DNA of 64,000 nt from Paracoccaceae bacterium (lineage in GTDB: Bacteria; Pseudomonadota; Alphaproteobacteria; Rhodobacterales; Rhodobacteraceae). Numbering within the stretch: the stretch's first letter is position 1; every line of letters begins with the position of its first letter. Under the pieces are notes generated by a model. That model made no database searches, had not been told where the DNA came from, and saw only the letters and a list, made by a program, of their open reading frames with translations. Both the position numbers and the translations under genes were made by a program. The stretch covers positions 1-64,000 of the forward strand of contig JANSYL010000013.1 of assembly GCA_024742455.1 (NCBI GenBank). Direction: 5' to 3'. Of this stretch, positions 1-9,165 are shown in pieces.

Positions 1-139
1 CGTCAATCTCGTCATAGGCCTTGAAGTCGCCGAACTGCTTCGTGATCGCCGCCGTCAGCGTCGTCTTGCCGTGGTCAACATGACCAATCGTGCCGATGTT
101 CACATGCGGCTTCGTGCGTTCAAACTTTTCCTTTGCCAT
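1..139 (-). CDS. tuf: Elongation factor Tu, N-terminal fragment (runs off the window start)
   Basis: The complement of the first 139 bases reads [20 protein letters not shown] followed by [12 protein letters not shown], which is the diagnostic N-terminus of EF-Tu with the GTP-binding P-loop [10 protein letters not shown]-Tu delivers aminoacyl-tRNA to the ribosome in the cytoplasm. Only about 46 codons are present; the rest of the gene lies upstream of position 1. The ATG at 137-139 is the standard start. The gene after it on the same strand is an unrelated lipoprotein, so no str-operon partner is visible here. Confidence 0.97.
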   Translation of the reverse strand, partial: MAKEKFERTKPHVNIGTIGHVDHGKTTLTAAITKQFGDFKAYDEID

Positions 140-247
140 CGCCCAGGCGCCTCGTGCGTTTGGGGGCCTTGGCGCGGCGTGCGCCGGTGGCCCGAGTCAA
201 TATCGCGGGCGAGGTATTTGGGTATCGGCGAAAAATCAAGGTGCGAT

Positions 248-946
248 CTAGGTGCCGTCGGCAGGGTCGGGGCAGGCCGCGCCATCGGCCGGGTCGCAGG
301 CGACGGCCCCGGCGGCGGCGGCATCGAGGTCGTCGGGGTCGATCGTGGGGCCCGACGCCTCGACAAGGGCCTCGATCTCGGCGGCGTCATCGGCGGCGGC
401 GTTGGGGTCGATATCGAACCACTCGGGGTTGTTGAGCATCCACAGCTGGATGCGCCGGGCGGCATTGCGGGCCAGGACCTGCATCTGTTCCTGCCGGTTG
501 CGCGCAATGCCCGAGCCCACCAGGAATGTCTCGGGCGCGGCCCCTTCCATGACGAATATCTGTTCGGGCTGGTCATGCAGTTTCGCCCCCGCCGCGTCGT
601 CCCAGACATTGACCGACAGCACGAGGATCGAACGCGGGTTCAGCAGCACCGGGATGCCCGGCGGGGCCAGTGCGTAGCCGTCCACGGCGATGCCCAGATG
701 GTAGAGCCGGTCGCCTTCGTAGCCGCCGAAGCGGCGGTCGATCTCGGCGGTCAGGATGTCTTCCCATTCCTCGGGCGTGGCGTCGCGCGAGGGCGGCACC
801 TGCTGCATGTTGTCGGCCACCACGATATTGTGGCTCAGCCGGAAATTGCCCATGTCGGGCAATTCATCCTCGAGCGGGTCGCCTGCGGCGCAGGCAGATA
901 GCGCAAAGGCAAGGGCCAGAAGACCGAGACGGTTGAACAGGTTCAT
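248..946 (-). CDS. Putative lipoprotein of unknown function
   Basis: The predicted protein is 232 residues. It begins with a type II signal peptide: a short charged start, a hydrophobic stretch, then a lipobox LSAC with Cys19 as the expected lipidation site, so it should be anchored in the membrane facing the periplasm. No known domain is recognised. The C-terminal third is acidic and rich in Ala and Asp, ending in a low-complexity segment with two Asp-Pro-Ala-Asp-Gly repeats. The ATG at 944-946 was chosen because it puts the signal peptide at the very N-terminus; an upstream in-frame start would bury it. It is divergent from the P450 gene. The function is unknown. Confidence 0.7.
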   Translation of the reverse strand: MNLFNRLGLLALAFALSACAAGDPLEDELPDMGNFRLSHNIVVADNMQQVPPSRDATPEEWEDILTAEIDRRFGGYEGDRLYHLGIAVDGYALAPPGIPVLLNPRSILVLSVNVWDDAAGAKLHDQPEQIFVMEGAAPETFLVGSGIARNRQEQMQVLARNAARRIQLWMLNNPEWFDIDPNAAADDAAEIEALVEASGPTIDPDDLDAAAAGAVACDPADGAACPDPADGT

Positions 947-1064
947 GGCAGGCTCCGCAGCGGATACCCGGCGGAGATAGCGCAGGCGGGCCGCCGACGC
1001 AAACCGGCTGCGCATGGTCGTGCCGACAGGGCGCGCTATGCTTTCGGCGCAAGGAGGCCGCAAT

Positions 1065-2435
1065 TTGCCCGACGGATCCGAACATCCCGCCCCGAACCCC
1101 GTTGCCGCGCCGCTGGCGCAGGCGCCTATGGGACTGTGGGACAGCTACCGCACCGCGCGGCGCAACATCCTGGAAATCATCCCGCAGCGCGCCCTGCACC
1201 AGCCCGCGATCTCGGGGCGGACGGGGCCGCAACGCTGGCACATGATCGCCGATCCGGGGGCGATCCGGCGCATGCTGGTCGAGTCGGTCGAGGATTATCC
1301 CAAGTCCGAGGCGACGAAATCGATTCTGCGCCCGGCCATCGGGGAAAGCCTGTTCGTGGCCGAGGGCGCGCATTGGCGATGGCAAAGGCGTGCAGCGGCC
1401 CCGGCCTTCTCGGCCCGCAATGTCGATGCGCTGACCCCGATCATGACGCGCGCGGCCGAGGCCAGCGCGGCGCGGCTGGAGGAGCAGGTGGGACGCGCGG
1501 CCAACCTTCTGGACGAGATGACGGCCGCGACCTTCGACGTGATTTCCGATGTCACCTTTGCCGATGGGCAGGGGGTGGACAGGACAGGGGTGAGTGCGGG
1601 GCTGGAGGCCTATGTCGACCGGGCCGCACGGGTCAGCGTGCTGGATGTGCTGGGCGCCCCCGGCTGGCTGCCCCGCCCCGAACGGGCGGCGGCAGCGCGG
1701 GCACTGGCCGAGACGACGAAGGCCGCCGATGCCGCCATCGAACGGCGCCGGGCCGCAGGTCCCGGGCGGCAGGCGGACCTGCTGGACCTGCTGCTGGAGG
1801 CCGAGGACCGCGACACCGGGCAGCGCATGACCACCGCCGAACTGCGCGACAACCTGATGACCTTCATCGTGGCAGGCCATGAGACAACGGCACTGACGCT
1901 GGCCTGGGCGCTGTATCTGTGTGCCTTCGACGAAGAGGTGCAGGCGGCAGCGCGGGACGAGGCGCAGGCGGTGCTGGGCCCCCGCGCAGCGACGGCGGCG
2001 GATGTCGGGGCGCTGCCGCAGACCCGGCGGATCATCGAGGAAACGCTGAGGCTTTACCCGGCGGGCGGGTTCCTGTCGCGCACGGCGCAAGTGGCCGACC
2101 GGCTGGGCCCCGCGATCATCCGGCCCGGCGACACGGTGATGATTCCCGTCTACGGACTGCACCGGCATCGCAGGTTGTGGGAGGCGCCCGATGCCTTCCG
2201 CCCGGACCGCTGGCTGGACCGCGACCGCATCGACCGGTTCCAGTATCTGCCCTTCGGGGACGGGCCGCGCATCTGTATCGGGGCACGGTTCGCCATGCAG
2301 GAGGCGGTGGTGATCCTCGCCACGCTGCTGGCGCGGTTCCGGTTTTCCGCGGTGCGCGGGCGCGACCCGAAACCGGTGATGATCCTGACGCTTCGGCCAG
2401 AGGGCGGCGTGTGGCTGGAGGTGTCGCGCGCCTGA
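1065..2435 (+). CDS. Cytochrome P450, probable TTG start
   Basis: A heme-thiolate monooxygenase of about 456 residues. All three P450 signatures are visible: the I-helix oxygen-binding motif AGHETTA near residue 270, the K-helix ExxR as ETLR at about 326-329, and the heme loop FGDGPRICIG with the iron-ligand Cys near 404. There is no signal or anchor helix, so it is a soluble bacterial type that needs separate electron donors; none is encoded directly beside it. I chose the TTG at 1065 because a perfect AAGGAGG lies 8 bases upstream; an ATG at 1038 has no such site. The substrate is unknown. It converges with the flavocytochrome gene 14 bp away. Confidence 0.9.
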   Translation: MPDGSEHPAPNPVAAPLAQAPMGLWDSYRTARRNILEIIPQRALHQPAISGRTGPQRWHMIADPGAIRRMLVESVEDYPKSEATKSILRPAIGESLFVAEGAHWRWQRRAAAPAFSARNVDALTPIMTRAAEASAARLEEQVGRAANLLDEMTAATFDVISDVTFADGQGVDRTGVSAGLEAYVDRAARVSVLDVLGAPGWLPRPERAAAARALAETTKAADAAIERRRAAGPGRQADLLDLLLEAEDRDTGQRMTTAELRDNLMTFIVAGHETTALTLAWALYLCAFDEEVQAAARDEAQAVLGPRAATAADVGALPQTRRIIEETLRLYPAGGFLSRTAQVADRLGPAIIRPGDTVMIPVYGLHRHRRLWEAPDAFRPDRWLDRDRIDRFQYLPFGDGPRICIGARFAMQEAVVILATLLARFRFSAVRGRDPKPVMILTLRPEGGVWLEVSRA

Positions 2436-2449
2436 CGTGCGGGACACGG

Positions 2450-3910
2450 TCAGGCCAGCGCCAGCACGAACCCCGCTAGCGCCAGCGCCAGCACCCCGCC
2501 CAGCGCCATGAACTGGCGGCGCAGGCGCCGGTCCTGCCGGGATGCACACTCGGCATAGTCGAAGCGTTCATAGCGCACCCGGTCCATCGGCAGGCCCAGA
2601 TCGATCAGATTGTCGGCCACGGCGGTGACCATCGGGCCGGGGCCGCAGATCATGGCGGTGGTCCGGTCGGGATCGAGCCCGTCGAGCATCCGGGCGAGGC
2701 GCGCCCGGTCGAGAATGCCGGTTTCGCCCTGCCAGCCATCATCGGGGGTTTCGCAGACCAACAGCGACCGCAGGTCCAGCGCCGCCTCTGCCGCCGCGAT
2801 GTCGTCGAGACAGGCGAAGTTTTCAGGGCGTCCGGCAGCATAGGCCAGGCGCACCGGGTGCGGGTGCCCGCGCGCCACGAGATCGCGCAGCAGCCCGAGA
2901 ATGGGCGCGATGCCGACGCCCCCGCCGATCAGCAGAACCGCCCGGTCGCCCTGCCCCGCCATGGTGAAGGTGCCATAGGGCCCGTCGAGGCCGATGGGCG
3001 TGCCGGGAGCGAGGCTGCCGATGGTGTCGGTGAAATCGCCCGCCTCCTTCACGATCAGGCTGAGCCCGGGCCGGAGGGGGCTGTCGGCGATGGAGAAGGG
3101 ATGGTCGAACAGGGGGACGCGGCGGCGGCCCTCGGTCATCCAGACGAACTGACCCGCCTCATAGGGCAAGGCGGGCGTGCCGGGGGCGGGCTGGATATCA
3201 AGCTCCCACATCCGGTCGGCGCGCCTGACGACCGACGCCAGCCGCCAGGGCCGGGCATGGAGCCGCGCCCAGCGCAGCCCGTAAAGCGTAAGAAGAACCG
3301 CCGCGACCGCCACACCGATCGCCCACCAGTAGCCTTCGACCATCCCCGCCGCGCTGAACCGGCCGACGGTGACGGCATGGTGCAACCCGGCTCCCACCGC
3401 CAGGGCGGCCAGAACCAGATGCGCGGCGCGCCAGGTCTCGTAGCGCAGCCCGAGGCGCAGCCGCAGGACCGAGGTCATCACCAGCAGAACCAGCGCCGCC
3501 AGCGCGATCACGCCGCTGCGGTAGTGGGGCAGCGTGAGATAGGCCATCATCCGTTCCTGAGCCAGCGCCGGATTGGCCTGCAGGGTGGGCACGACGTAGA
3601 CGACCGGGTGCAGGATCAGCGCCAGCAGCACCCACCACGCGGCGGTCTTGTGGAAGGCCATCACGTGGTCGATGCCAAGCCGGCCCGAGACGATCTGGAA
3701 TCGGCCCGAGGTGACGAACTGCACCGCCATCGCCGCCAGCCCGGCCAGCCCGGCCCCTGCCGCCGCCAGTTCCCAGGCGACGGTCGGGCTGGTCACGCGC
3801 AGGGCGGCCAGGATGAGCGGCAGCACACAGACCAGAATGTAAAGCAGCGCCACGACGGGGGCCGGAAGCCCCGGGTTGCGGGGTGGGGCCTCGGGGGCGG
3901 TGTCGGGCAT
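2450..3910 (-). CDS. Ferric-reductase-like transmembrane flavocytochrome (FAD/NAD(P)H oxidoreductase)
   Basis: The protein is about 486 residues. The N-terminal half holds about six hydrophobic segments with paired His residues (AFHKTAAWW, LILHPVVY, AAHLVLAAL, GLHHAV) as expected of a ferric-reductase-like heme b domain. The C-terminal half has an FAD-binding segment (FDHPFSIAD), a nucleotide-binding glycine motif (LLIGGGVGIAPILGLL) and the NAD(P) motif MICGPGPM, like NADPH oxidases and ferric reductases. One more hydrophobic helix closes the protein, which is unusual for the family. It would move electrons from cytosolic NAD(P)H to the periplasmic face. The start at 3908-3910 is preceded by GGAG. 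It is divergent from a pentaheme cytochrome c, a plausible electron acceptor (inference). Confidence 0.85.
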   Translation of the reverse strand: MPDTAPEAPPRNPGLPAPVVALLYILVCVLPLILAALRVTSPTVAWELAAAGAGLAGLAAMAVQFVTSGRFQIVSGRLGIDHVMAFHKTAAWWVLLALILHPVVYVVPTLQANPALAQERMMAYLTLPHYRSGVIALAALVLLVMTSVLRLRLGLRYETWRAAHLVLAALAVGAGLHHAVTVGRFSAAGMVEGYWWAIGVAVAAVLLTLYGLRWARLHARPWRLASVVRRADRMWELDIQPAPGTPALPYEAGQFVWMTEGRRRVPLFDHPFSIADSPLRPGLSLIVKEAGDFTDTIGSLAPGTPIGLDGPYGTFTMAGQGDRAVLLIGGGVGIAPILGLLRDLVARGHPHPVRLAYAAGRPENFACLDDIAAAEAALDLRSLLVCETPDDGWQGETGILDRARLARMLDGLDPDRTTAMICGPGPMVTAVADNLIDLGLPMDRVRYERFDYAECASRQDRRLRRQFMALGGVLALALAGFVLALA

Positions 3911-3969
3911 TGCGGGTCTCCGTCGGGGGGCATCTGGGCCCTGCTTCGCCGAGGCAGGTCGAGACAACC

Positions 3970-3983
3970 TTGATCTAGGTTAA
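3970..3983 (+). promoter_or_regulatory. Candidate FNR/FixK-type site
   Basis: The sequence TTGATCTAGGTTAA matches the TTGAT-N4-GTCAA form of FNR/CRP-family anaerobic regulator sites with one mismatch in the right half. It lies in the 128 bp between the divergent flavocytochrome and pentaheme cytochrome genes, about 62 bp before the cytochrome start. That placement would suit activation under low oxygen. It is a motif match only. Confidence 0.4.
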
Positions 3984-4038
3984 GGTGGCGGGCGGACGGC
4001 GTGGCATCCTGCGCGAAATCGTAACCCCGGAGCCTGTC

Positions 4039-5133
4039 ATGTCACCAGTTCGCGCCCTGTTGCCCCGCCTTGCCGCCATCGCGCTTCTGGCCGCCACGCC
4101 CGTTCCGGCCCCGGTCTCGGCCCAGGAGATGACCCTCGCCGAGATCACTGAGGCCTGGCTGATCGGACCACATGGCGATTACCGGTCGCCGTCCTTCACC
4201 CATTGGAACGAGGAGGGAGAGGTTCCGCCGGCCTGCGCGGCCTGTCATTCGGAAACCGGGATGCTGGACTGGCTGGGCGCCGATGACACCCCGGCCCTGT
4301 CGGTGGAGCATCCGGGCACGATCAACACGGTGATCGGCTGCGCGTCCTGCCACGTGTCCGAGGCCGAGGCGCTGGACGCGGTGCCCTTCCCGTCGGGCGT
4401 CGTGGTCTCCGGGCTGGGCGGGTCGGCAACCTGTTCGATGTGTCATGCCGGGCGCGCCTCGACCGACGGGGTGATGGAGGTGACAGGCGGACTGGACCCG
4501 GATACCGTCGCGCCGGACCTGGGCTTCATCAATGTCCATTACGGGATCGCGGCGGCGGTGATGCACGGGTCGGAGGTGCGGGGCGGGTTCCAGTATGCCG
4601 GCGCCGATTATGCCGGGCGATTCGCCCATGTGCCCAGCGCCGACAGCTGCATCGACTGCCACGAGCCGCATACAACGCAAGTGGCCGAGGATGGCTGCAT
4701 CGCCTGCCACCAGGGGGTGAACGACATCACCGCGATCCGCACGCGGCACGGGGATTTCGACGGGGATGGCAATACCAGCGGCGGCATACGCGACGAGATC
4801 GAGGGGCTGCACGCGATCCTTTACGCCGCGATCCGGACCTATGCGACCGAGGTGGCGGGAACGCCGGTGGCCTATGCGCTGGGACGGTTCCCGTATTTCT
4901 TCACCGATCTGGACGGCAGCGGCGCCATCGAGGAAGCGGAGGCGGCCTTTCCCAACCGCTATGCCAGCTGGACGCCGCGGCTGCTGATGGCGGCCTATAA
5001 CTACCAGGTGGTGGCACAGGACGCGGGCGCCTGGGTGCATAACCCGACCTATGCGCTGCAACTGCTGCATGACAGCGTGATGGACCTGGCCGAGGTGATC
5101 GACCTGGACACGGGCGGGCTGCAGCGGCCCTGA
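4039..5133 (+). CDS. Periplasmic pentaheme cytochrome c with EF-hand-like motifs
   Basis: The protein is 364 residues with an N-terminal Sec signal peptide ending near VSAQE. Five CxxCH heme c motifs are visible: CAACH 66-70, CASCH 101-105, CSMCH 132-136, CIDCH 204-208 and CIACH 220-224. The C-terminal part has two Asp-rich loops resembling EF-hand calcium sites, around residues 239-253 (DFDGDGNTSGG) and 290-301 (DLDGSGAIEEAE). It should be a periplasmic electron carrier or reductase subunit. I do not recognise a named enzyme; it lacks the family features of NrfA or NapC that I know. The ATG at 4039 is preceded by GGAG. It is divergent from the flavocytochrome, with an FNR-like site between them. 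Confidence 0.8.
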   Translation: MSPVRALLPRLAAIALLAATPVPAPVSAQEMTLAEITEAWLIGPHGDYRSPSFTHWNEEGEVPPACAACHSETGMLDWLGADDTPALSVEHPGTINTVIGCASCHVSEAEALDAVPFPSGVVVSGLGGSATCSMCHAGRASTDGVMEVTGGLDPDTVAPDLGFINVHYGIAAAVMHGSEVRGGFQYAGADYAGRFAHVPSADSCIDCHEPHTTQVAEDGCIACHQGVNDITAIRTRHGDFDGDGNTSGGIRDEIEGLHAILYAAIRTYATEVAGTPVAYALGRFPYFFTDLDGSGAIEEAEAAFPNRYASWTPRLLMAAYNYQVVAQDAGAWVHNPTYALQLLHDSVMDLAEVIDLDTGGLQRP

Positions 5134-5271
5134 GAGGGCCCTGATCAGGGGTGATCAGGATTGAGCGTTTCCCGGAAGCCGTTGTCCTGAAACGGCCTTC
5201 GCGGTCCTGTTCACCCGCTGGCAAGATTTCGGGGAGCATTTGACCGCTTGGCACCCCCCGGCTGCCCCCTG

Positions 5272-6126
5272 CTAGAAGGGGATCTGCATCCCGTCCTCTC
5301 CGATCACCAGATCACCCTGCCAGGTCTGGCGCACCGCAGCCTTCCACATCTCCGCCCCGTAGCCCGGCAACCCGTCAGGGACGAAATGGTTGAGCACGAG
5401 CATTCCGACGCCCGCCTCGGCCGCGATCCGGCCCGCCTCAGCCGCCGGGGTGTGGCTGCGCAGGATATGGGTTTTCAGCCGGTCGTCCCCATTGGGCGTT
5501 TTCGCCAGCAGGGCGTCGACGCCTTCGACCAGCATCGCCTCATGCACCAGAAGGTCCGCGCCGCGCGCGAAATCGACCATCTCGGGGATGGGCGCGGTGT
5601 CGCCCGACAGCACCACGCGTTTTGCACCGTCATCGAAGCGGAGCGCGAAACTGGGCACCACGGGCGGGTGGTGGTTTTCGAGGACATCCATGCGCACATC
5701 GCCGAGGGTGATGACATCGTCGGAAGCCAGGGGGTGCAGATCGACGAGACCGGCCAGGTCAGGGCGGCCTTCGTCCTCGATCCGCAGCCGGATGTCATCC
5801 TCCATCGAGGTCAGGAAGGCCTGCCAGTAATGCGACAGTCGCGGCGGGCCGTAGACCGGGACGGTACGGTTCAGTCCGGCGGTCCAGGCCGTGTGCAGAA
5901 GGGGCCCGAGTTCAAGGTAATGGTCGGAATGCAGATGGGTGATGATGATGGCGTCGAGCGCGGTCAGCGCCACGCCCTGGGCGCACAGGGACCGCGACAC
6001 GCCTAGCCCGGCGTCGACCAGGATGCGTTGCCCGCCCATCTCGACCAGCGTCGCGGTCGGCATGTTGGAGCCGGGGCGGATCGCCGGGCCGCCCTTGACG
6101 CCGAGAAGGGTGATGATGTCGGTCAC
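5272..6126 (-). CDS. Metallo-beta-lactamase-fold hydrolase (RNase Z/YcbJ-like type)
   Basis: A 284-residue cytoplasmic protein of the MBL fold. The zinc motif THLHSDH (HxHxDH) lies in the first third, and further His and Asp ligands occur in LSGDTAPIPEM, DLLVHEAM and the late ILRSHTPAAEAG/LVLNHF segments. This layout resembles the RNase Z-like branch of the superfamily, but the substrate cannot be read from the sequence. The start is a GTG at 6124-6126 with GGAG spaced 6 bases upstream. It sits 22 bp downstream of parC on the same strand and may be co-transcribed with it. Confidence 0.85.
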   Translation of the reverse strand: MTDIITLLGVKGGPAIRPGSNMPTATLVEMGGQRILVDAGLGVSRSLCAQGVALTALDAIIITHLHSDHYLELGPLLHTAWTAGLNRTVPVYGPPRLSHYWQAFLTSMEDDIRLRIEDEGRPDLAGLVDLHPLASDDVITLGDVRMDVLENHHPPVVPSFALRFDDGAKRVVLSGDTAPIPEMVDFARGADLLVHEAMLVEGVDALLAKTPNGDDRLKTHILRSHTPAAEAGRIAAEAGVGMLVLNHFVPDGLPGYGAEMWKAAVRQTWQGDLVIGEDGMQIPF

Positions 6127-6148
6127 GGTCGTCTCCGTCGACGGGTCG

Positions 6149-8452
6149 TCAGGTAAACCGGTTGTCCCTCGGGAAGCCCCTCGGCGCCATCCTTCCGGCG
6201 CTGGCGCGTTTGGCGGTCCATTCCTCGAGCGCGGCCTCGGTGCGGGTGCGGCCGGCGGGGTCGAGCCAGGTCAGGCCGTCGGCCAGGCGGAAAGTGCGGG
6301 CATCGGCCAGGCCGCCATCCTTGTATTTCTGCAACCGCACGCCCTTGCCGCGCCCCATCTCGGGCAAATCGTCAAGCGGGAAGACCAGCAGCTTGCGGTT
6401 CTCGCCCACCACGGCCACGGCATCATCGCCCGCTGCCACCGGGCGGCAGACCTGCGCGGTGGTCGGCGCGCGCATGTTGAGAACCTGTTTGCCGCTGCGG
6501 GTCTGGGCGATCACGTCATCCTCGGGCACGACGAACCCGTCACCCGCGCCGGAGGCCAGCAGCAGCTTGCCGCCCGGACGGTGCAGGAACAGGGTGACGA
6601 TCTCGACCTCGTTGGGCAGGTCGACCATCAGGCGGATCGGTTCGCCGAGGCCCCGCCCACCGGGCAGGTTGGCCGCCGACAGGGTGTAGAAGCGCCCCGT
6701 CGAGCCGAAGATCAGGATCTTGTCGGTGGTTTCGGCGTGGAAGATGAACCGCCCCTCGTCGCCATCGCGGAACTTGAGATCGGCGGAAAGGTCGGTGTGG
6801 CCCTTCATCGCACGGATCCAGCCCATTTTCGAACAGACCACGGTAATGGGTTCGCGGGCGATCATCGCCTCGAGCGGGACATCCTCGACCTCGCCGGCTT
6901 CGGCGAATTCGGTCAGGCGCGCGCCGTTCGGAGCGGAGGCCCCGAAGCGTTTGCGGGTTTCCCGCAATTCCTCGGTGATGCGGGCCCATTGCAGACCATC
7001 CTCGGCCAGCAGATCCTCGAGCCCCGCGCGTTCTTCCATCAGCGCGTCGCGTTCGCGGATCAGCTCCATCTCTTCCAGCCGCCGCAGGCTGCGCAGGCGC
7101 ATGTTGAGGATGGCGTCGGTCTGCACCTCGCTGAGTTCACCTTCGCCGGGGGGCGGGGTGACATAATCGGCCTCGGACGTGGCGCGGGTGAAATCCCGGC
7201 TCCAGTCCTCGCGCATCAGCGCGGGCTTCGGATCGTCGTCGTAGCGGATGATGTCGATGACGCGATCGAGGTTGAGGAAGGCGATGATGAAGCCTTCCAG
7301 CACCTCCAGCCGGTGGTCGATCTTTTCCAGCCGGTGACGGGAGCGGCGGAGCAGCACGTCGCGCCGATGGTCGAGGAAGGCGCGCAGCACCTCTTTCAGG
7401 GAACAGACCTTTGGCGTGCGGCCGTCAATCAGCACGTTCATGTTCAGGCTGAAGCGCGTTTCGAGGTCGGACTGGCGAAACAGCGTGCCCATCAGCACAT
7501 CCGCGTCGACCGTTTTCGCGCGCGGTTCCAGAACGATACGGATATCGTCGGCGCTTTCGTCGCGCACATCGGCGAGGATCGGGACCTTCTTGGTCTGGAT
7601 CAGTTCGGCCAGCTTTTCGATCAGCTTGGATTTCTGCACCTGGTAGGGGATTTCGGTGACGACGATCTGCCAGGTGCCGCGCGAAAGCTCCTCCACCTCC
7701 CATTTGGCGCGCAGGCGGAAGGCGCCGCGCCCGGTGCGGTAGGTTTCCGCCATGCTTTCGGGCGGTTCGACGATGATGCCGCCGGTGGGGAAATCGGGGC
7801 CCCTGACGAAATTGAGCAACGTGTCGTCGCGGGCGTCGGGCGCCTTGATCAGGTGTTCGCAGGCGCGCAGAAGCTCGTCGAGGTTGTGGGGCGGGATATT
7901 GGTGGCCATGCCCACGGCGATCCCGCTGGAGCCGTTGGCCAGCAGGTTCGGGACGGCGGCGGGCAGCACCTCGGGCTCGCGCAGGGTGCCGTCGTAATTG
8001 TCTCGGAAATCGACGGCGTCCTCGTCGAGGCCTTCCATCAGCGCCTCGGCCATCGCGGTCATCCGCGCCTCGGTATAGCGGGAAGCGGCGGGGTTATCGC
8101 CGTCGATATTGCCGAAATTGCCCTGCCCGTCGACGAGCGGGTAGCGAATGACGAAATCCTGCGCCAGCCGCGCCATCGCGTCATAGATCGCGCTGTCGCC
8201 ATGGGGGTGGTAATTGCCCATCACGTCGCCGGAGATCTTCGCCGATTTCCGGAAGCCGCCATTGGAGGCGAGCCGCAGTTCCCGCATGGCGTAAAGGATG
8301 CGGCGGTGGACGGGTTTCAGGCCGTCGCGGGCATCGGGCAGCGCCCGGTGCATGATCGTGCTGAGCGCATATTGCAGATACCGCGTGCCGATGGCACGGG
8401 CCAAAGGCTCCGCGCTTTGGCGCTGATCTTGTGGGTGGTCCTGCTCATCCAT
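6149..8452 (-). CDS. parC: DNA topoisomerase IV subunit A
   Basis: A 767-residue type IIA topoisomerase subunit that, with ParE, decatenates chromosomes. The catalytic tyrosine is in SRYTEARMT (about Tyr126), and the quinolone-determining region reads [10 protein letters not shown] with Ser87 and Asp91, the usual susceptible-type residues. The length and the short C-terminal beta-propeller region fit ParC better than GyrA, which is normally over 850 residues and has a GyrA box; I do not see one. The ATG at 8450-8452 matches the usual N-terminus before the [15 protein letters not shown] segment. parE is not in the window. Confidence 0.93.
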   Translation of the reverse strand: MDEQDHPQDQRQSAEPLARAIGTRYLQYALSTIMHRALPDARDGLKPVHRRILYAMRELRLASNGGFRKSAKISGDVMGNYHPHGDSAIYDAMARLAQDFVIRYPLVDGQGNFGNIDGDNPAASRYTEARMTAMAEALMEGLDEDAVDFRDNYDGTLREPEVLPAAVPNLLANGSSGIAVGMATNIPPHNLDELLRACEHLIKAPDARDDTLLNFVRGPDFPTGGIIVEPPESMAETYRTGRGAFRLRAKWEVEELSRGTWQIVVTEIPYQVQKSKLIEKLAELIQTKKVPILADVRDESADDIRIVLEPRAKTVDADVLMGTLFRQSDLETRFSLNMNVLIDGRTPKVCSLKEVLRAFLDHRRDVLLRRSRHRLEKIDHRLEVLEGFIIAFLNLDRVIDIIRYDDDPKPALMREDWSRDFTRATSEADYVTPPPGEGELSEVQTDAILNMRLRSLRRLEEMELIRERDALMEERAGLEDLLAEDGLQWARITEELRETRKRFGASAPNGARLTEFAEAGEVEDVPLEAMIAREPITVVCSKMGWIRAMKGHTDLSADLKFRDGDEGRFIFHAETTDKILIFGSTGRFYTLSAANLPGGRGLGEPIRLMVDLPNEVEIVTLFLHRPGGKLLLASGAGDGFVVPEDDVIAQTRSGKQVLNMRAPTTAQVCRPVAAGDDAVAVVGENRKLLVFPLDDLPEMGRGKGVRLQKYKDGGLADARTFRLADGLTWLDPAGRTRTEAALEEWTAKRASAGRMAPRGFPRDNRFT

Positions 8453-8590
8453 CTAGGTGTGGTGATAGCTTGGGGGGCGGGCCGGGGCAAGCCAAGGAAA
8501 CCGATTGTTCGCAGGATGTTAGGCGAATCCGGAGTCGGCGAATCGGGCCCCGGGGCGGTAAGGTGGGTCAACCTTTGGGGTGATCGGACC

Positions 8591-9097
8591 ATGCTGCGCC
8601 TGACCTTGATGCTGTCGGTGGCGATTTACGCGCTGCTGGTGATCTTTTCAGAAACCGCCCCCGAAGCGGCGGATGTCGCGGGCCCCGCCGCACCCCCCGC
8701 CTCGGACACCGAAGGCGCGCGGGCTGCGGGCGATCACCTGGCGACCAGCACGGGCGAACGGCTGGCGGTGGCGGCGGTGATCACCTCGTCCGATATCCGG
8801 GTGGCCAGCGGCACCGAGGTGGCGATCTTCGCGACGCCCTCGGGGCGGATGCCGGGGCCCGGGCGCGTGAGCGCCCCGGCCACGCGCGCCGCGGTCTTTC
8901 CCGTGGTCGAGGTGACCGGCAATCAGGTCAACCTGCGCCGCGGGCCTTCGACCGCCGATGCGGTGGTCTCGGCCCTTGTCGCCGGGACGCAGGCGGAACT
9001 GATCGGCATGTCGGGGGATGGCTGGGCGCTGATCCGGGCCGTCGATACCGGTGTCGAAGGTTACATGTCCGACCGGTTCCTGGCGGTGCTGGACTGA
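8591..9097 (+). CDS. SH3-domain membrane-anchored or exported protein
   Basis: A 168-residue protein with an N-terminal hydrophobic segment (LRLTLMLSVAIYALLVIF) that is a signal peptide or anchor, then an Ala-rich linker, then a C-terminal bacterial SH3 domain. The domain shows the typical NQVNLRRGPSTADAVVSAL start and the GWALIR and GYMSDRFL end. Such domains usually bind cell-wall peptides. A very long open frame continues upstream through parC on the opposite strand, but it is a shadow; the ATG at 8591 gives a proper signal sequence. The precise role is unknown. Confidence 0.8.
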   Translation: MLRLTLMLSVAIYALLVIFSETAPEAADVAGPAAPPASDTEGARAAGDHLATSTGERLAVAAVITSSDIRVASGTEVAIFATPSGRMPGPGRVSAPATRAAVFPVVEVTGNQVNLRRGPSTADAVVSALVAGTQAELIGMSGDGWALIRAVDTGVEGYMSDRFLAVLD

Positions 9098-9165
9098 CCC
9101 GCCGATCCCGGTTGCCCTGACGCGGCCCCTGCCCTAGGCAAGGGTCAGGCGAACGGGGGTGGTCG

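Noticed and set aside
864-2549. 561-codon minus-strand open frame opposite the P450
   Set aside because: Shadow of the P450 gene, which has all family motifs on the plus strand.
5939-8590. Very long plus-strand open frame opposite parC
   Set aside because: It is the antisense shadow of parC in GC-rich DNA; only its last part, from the ATG at 8591, is a real gene.
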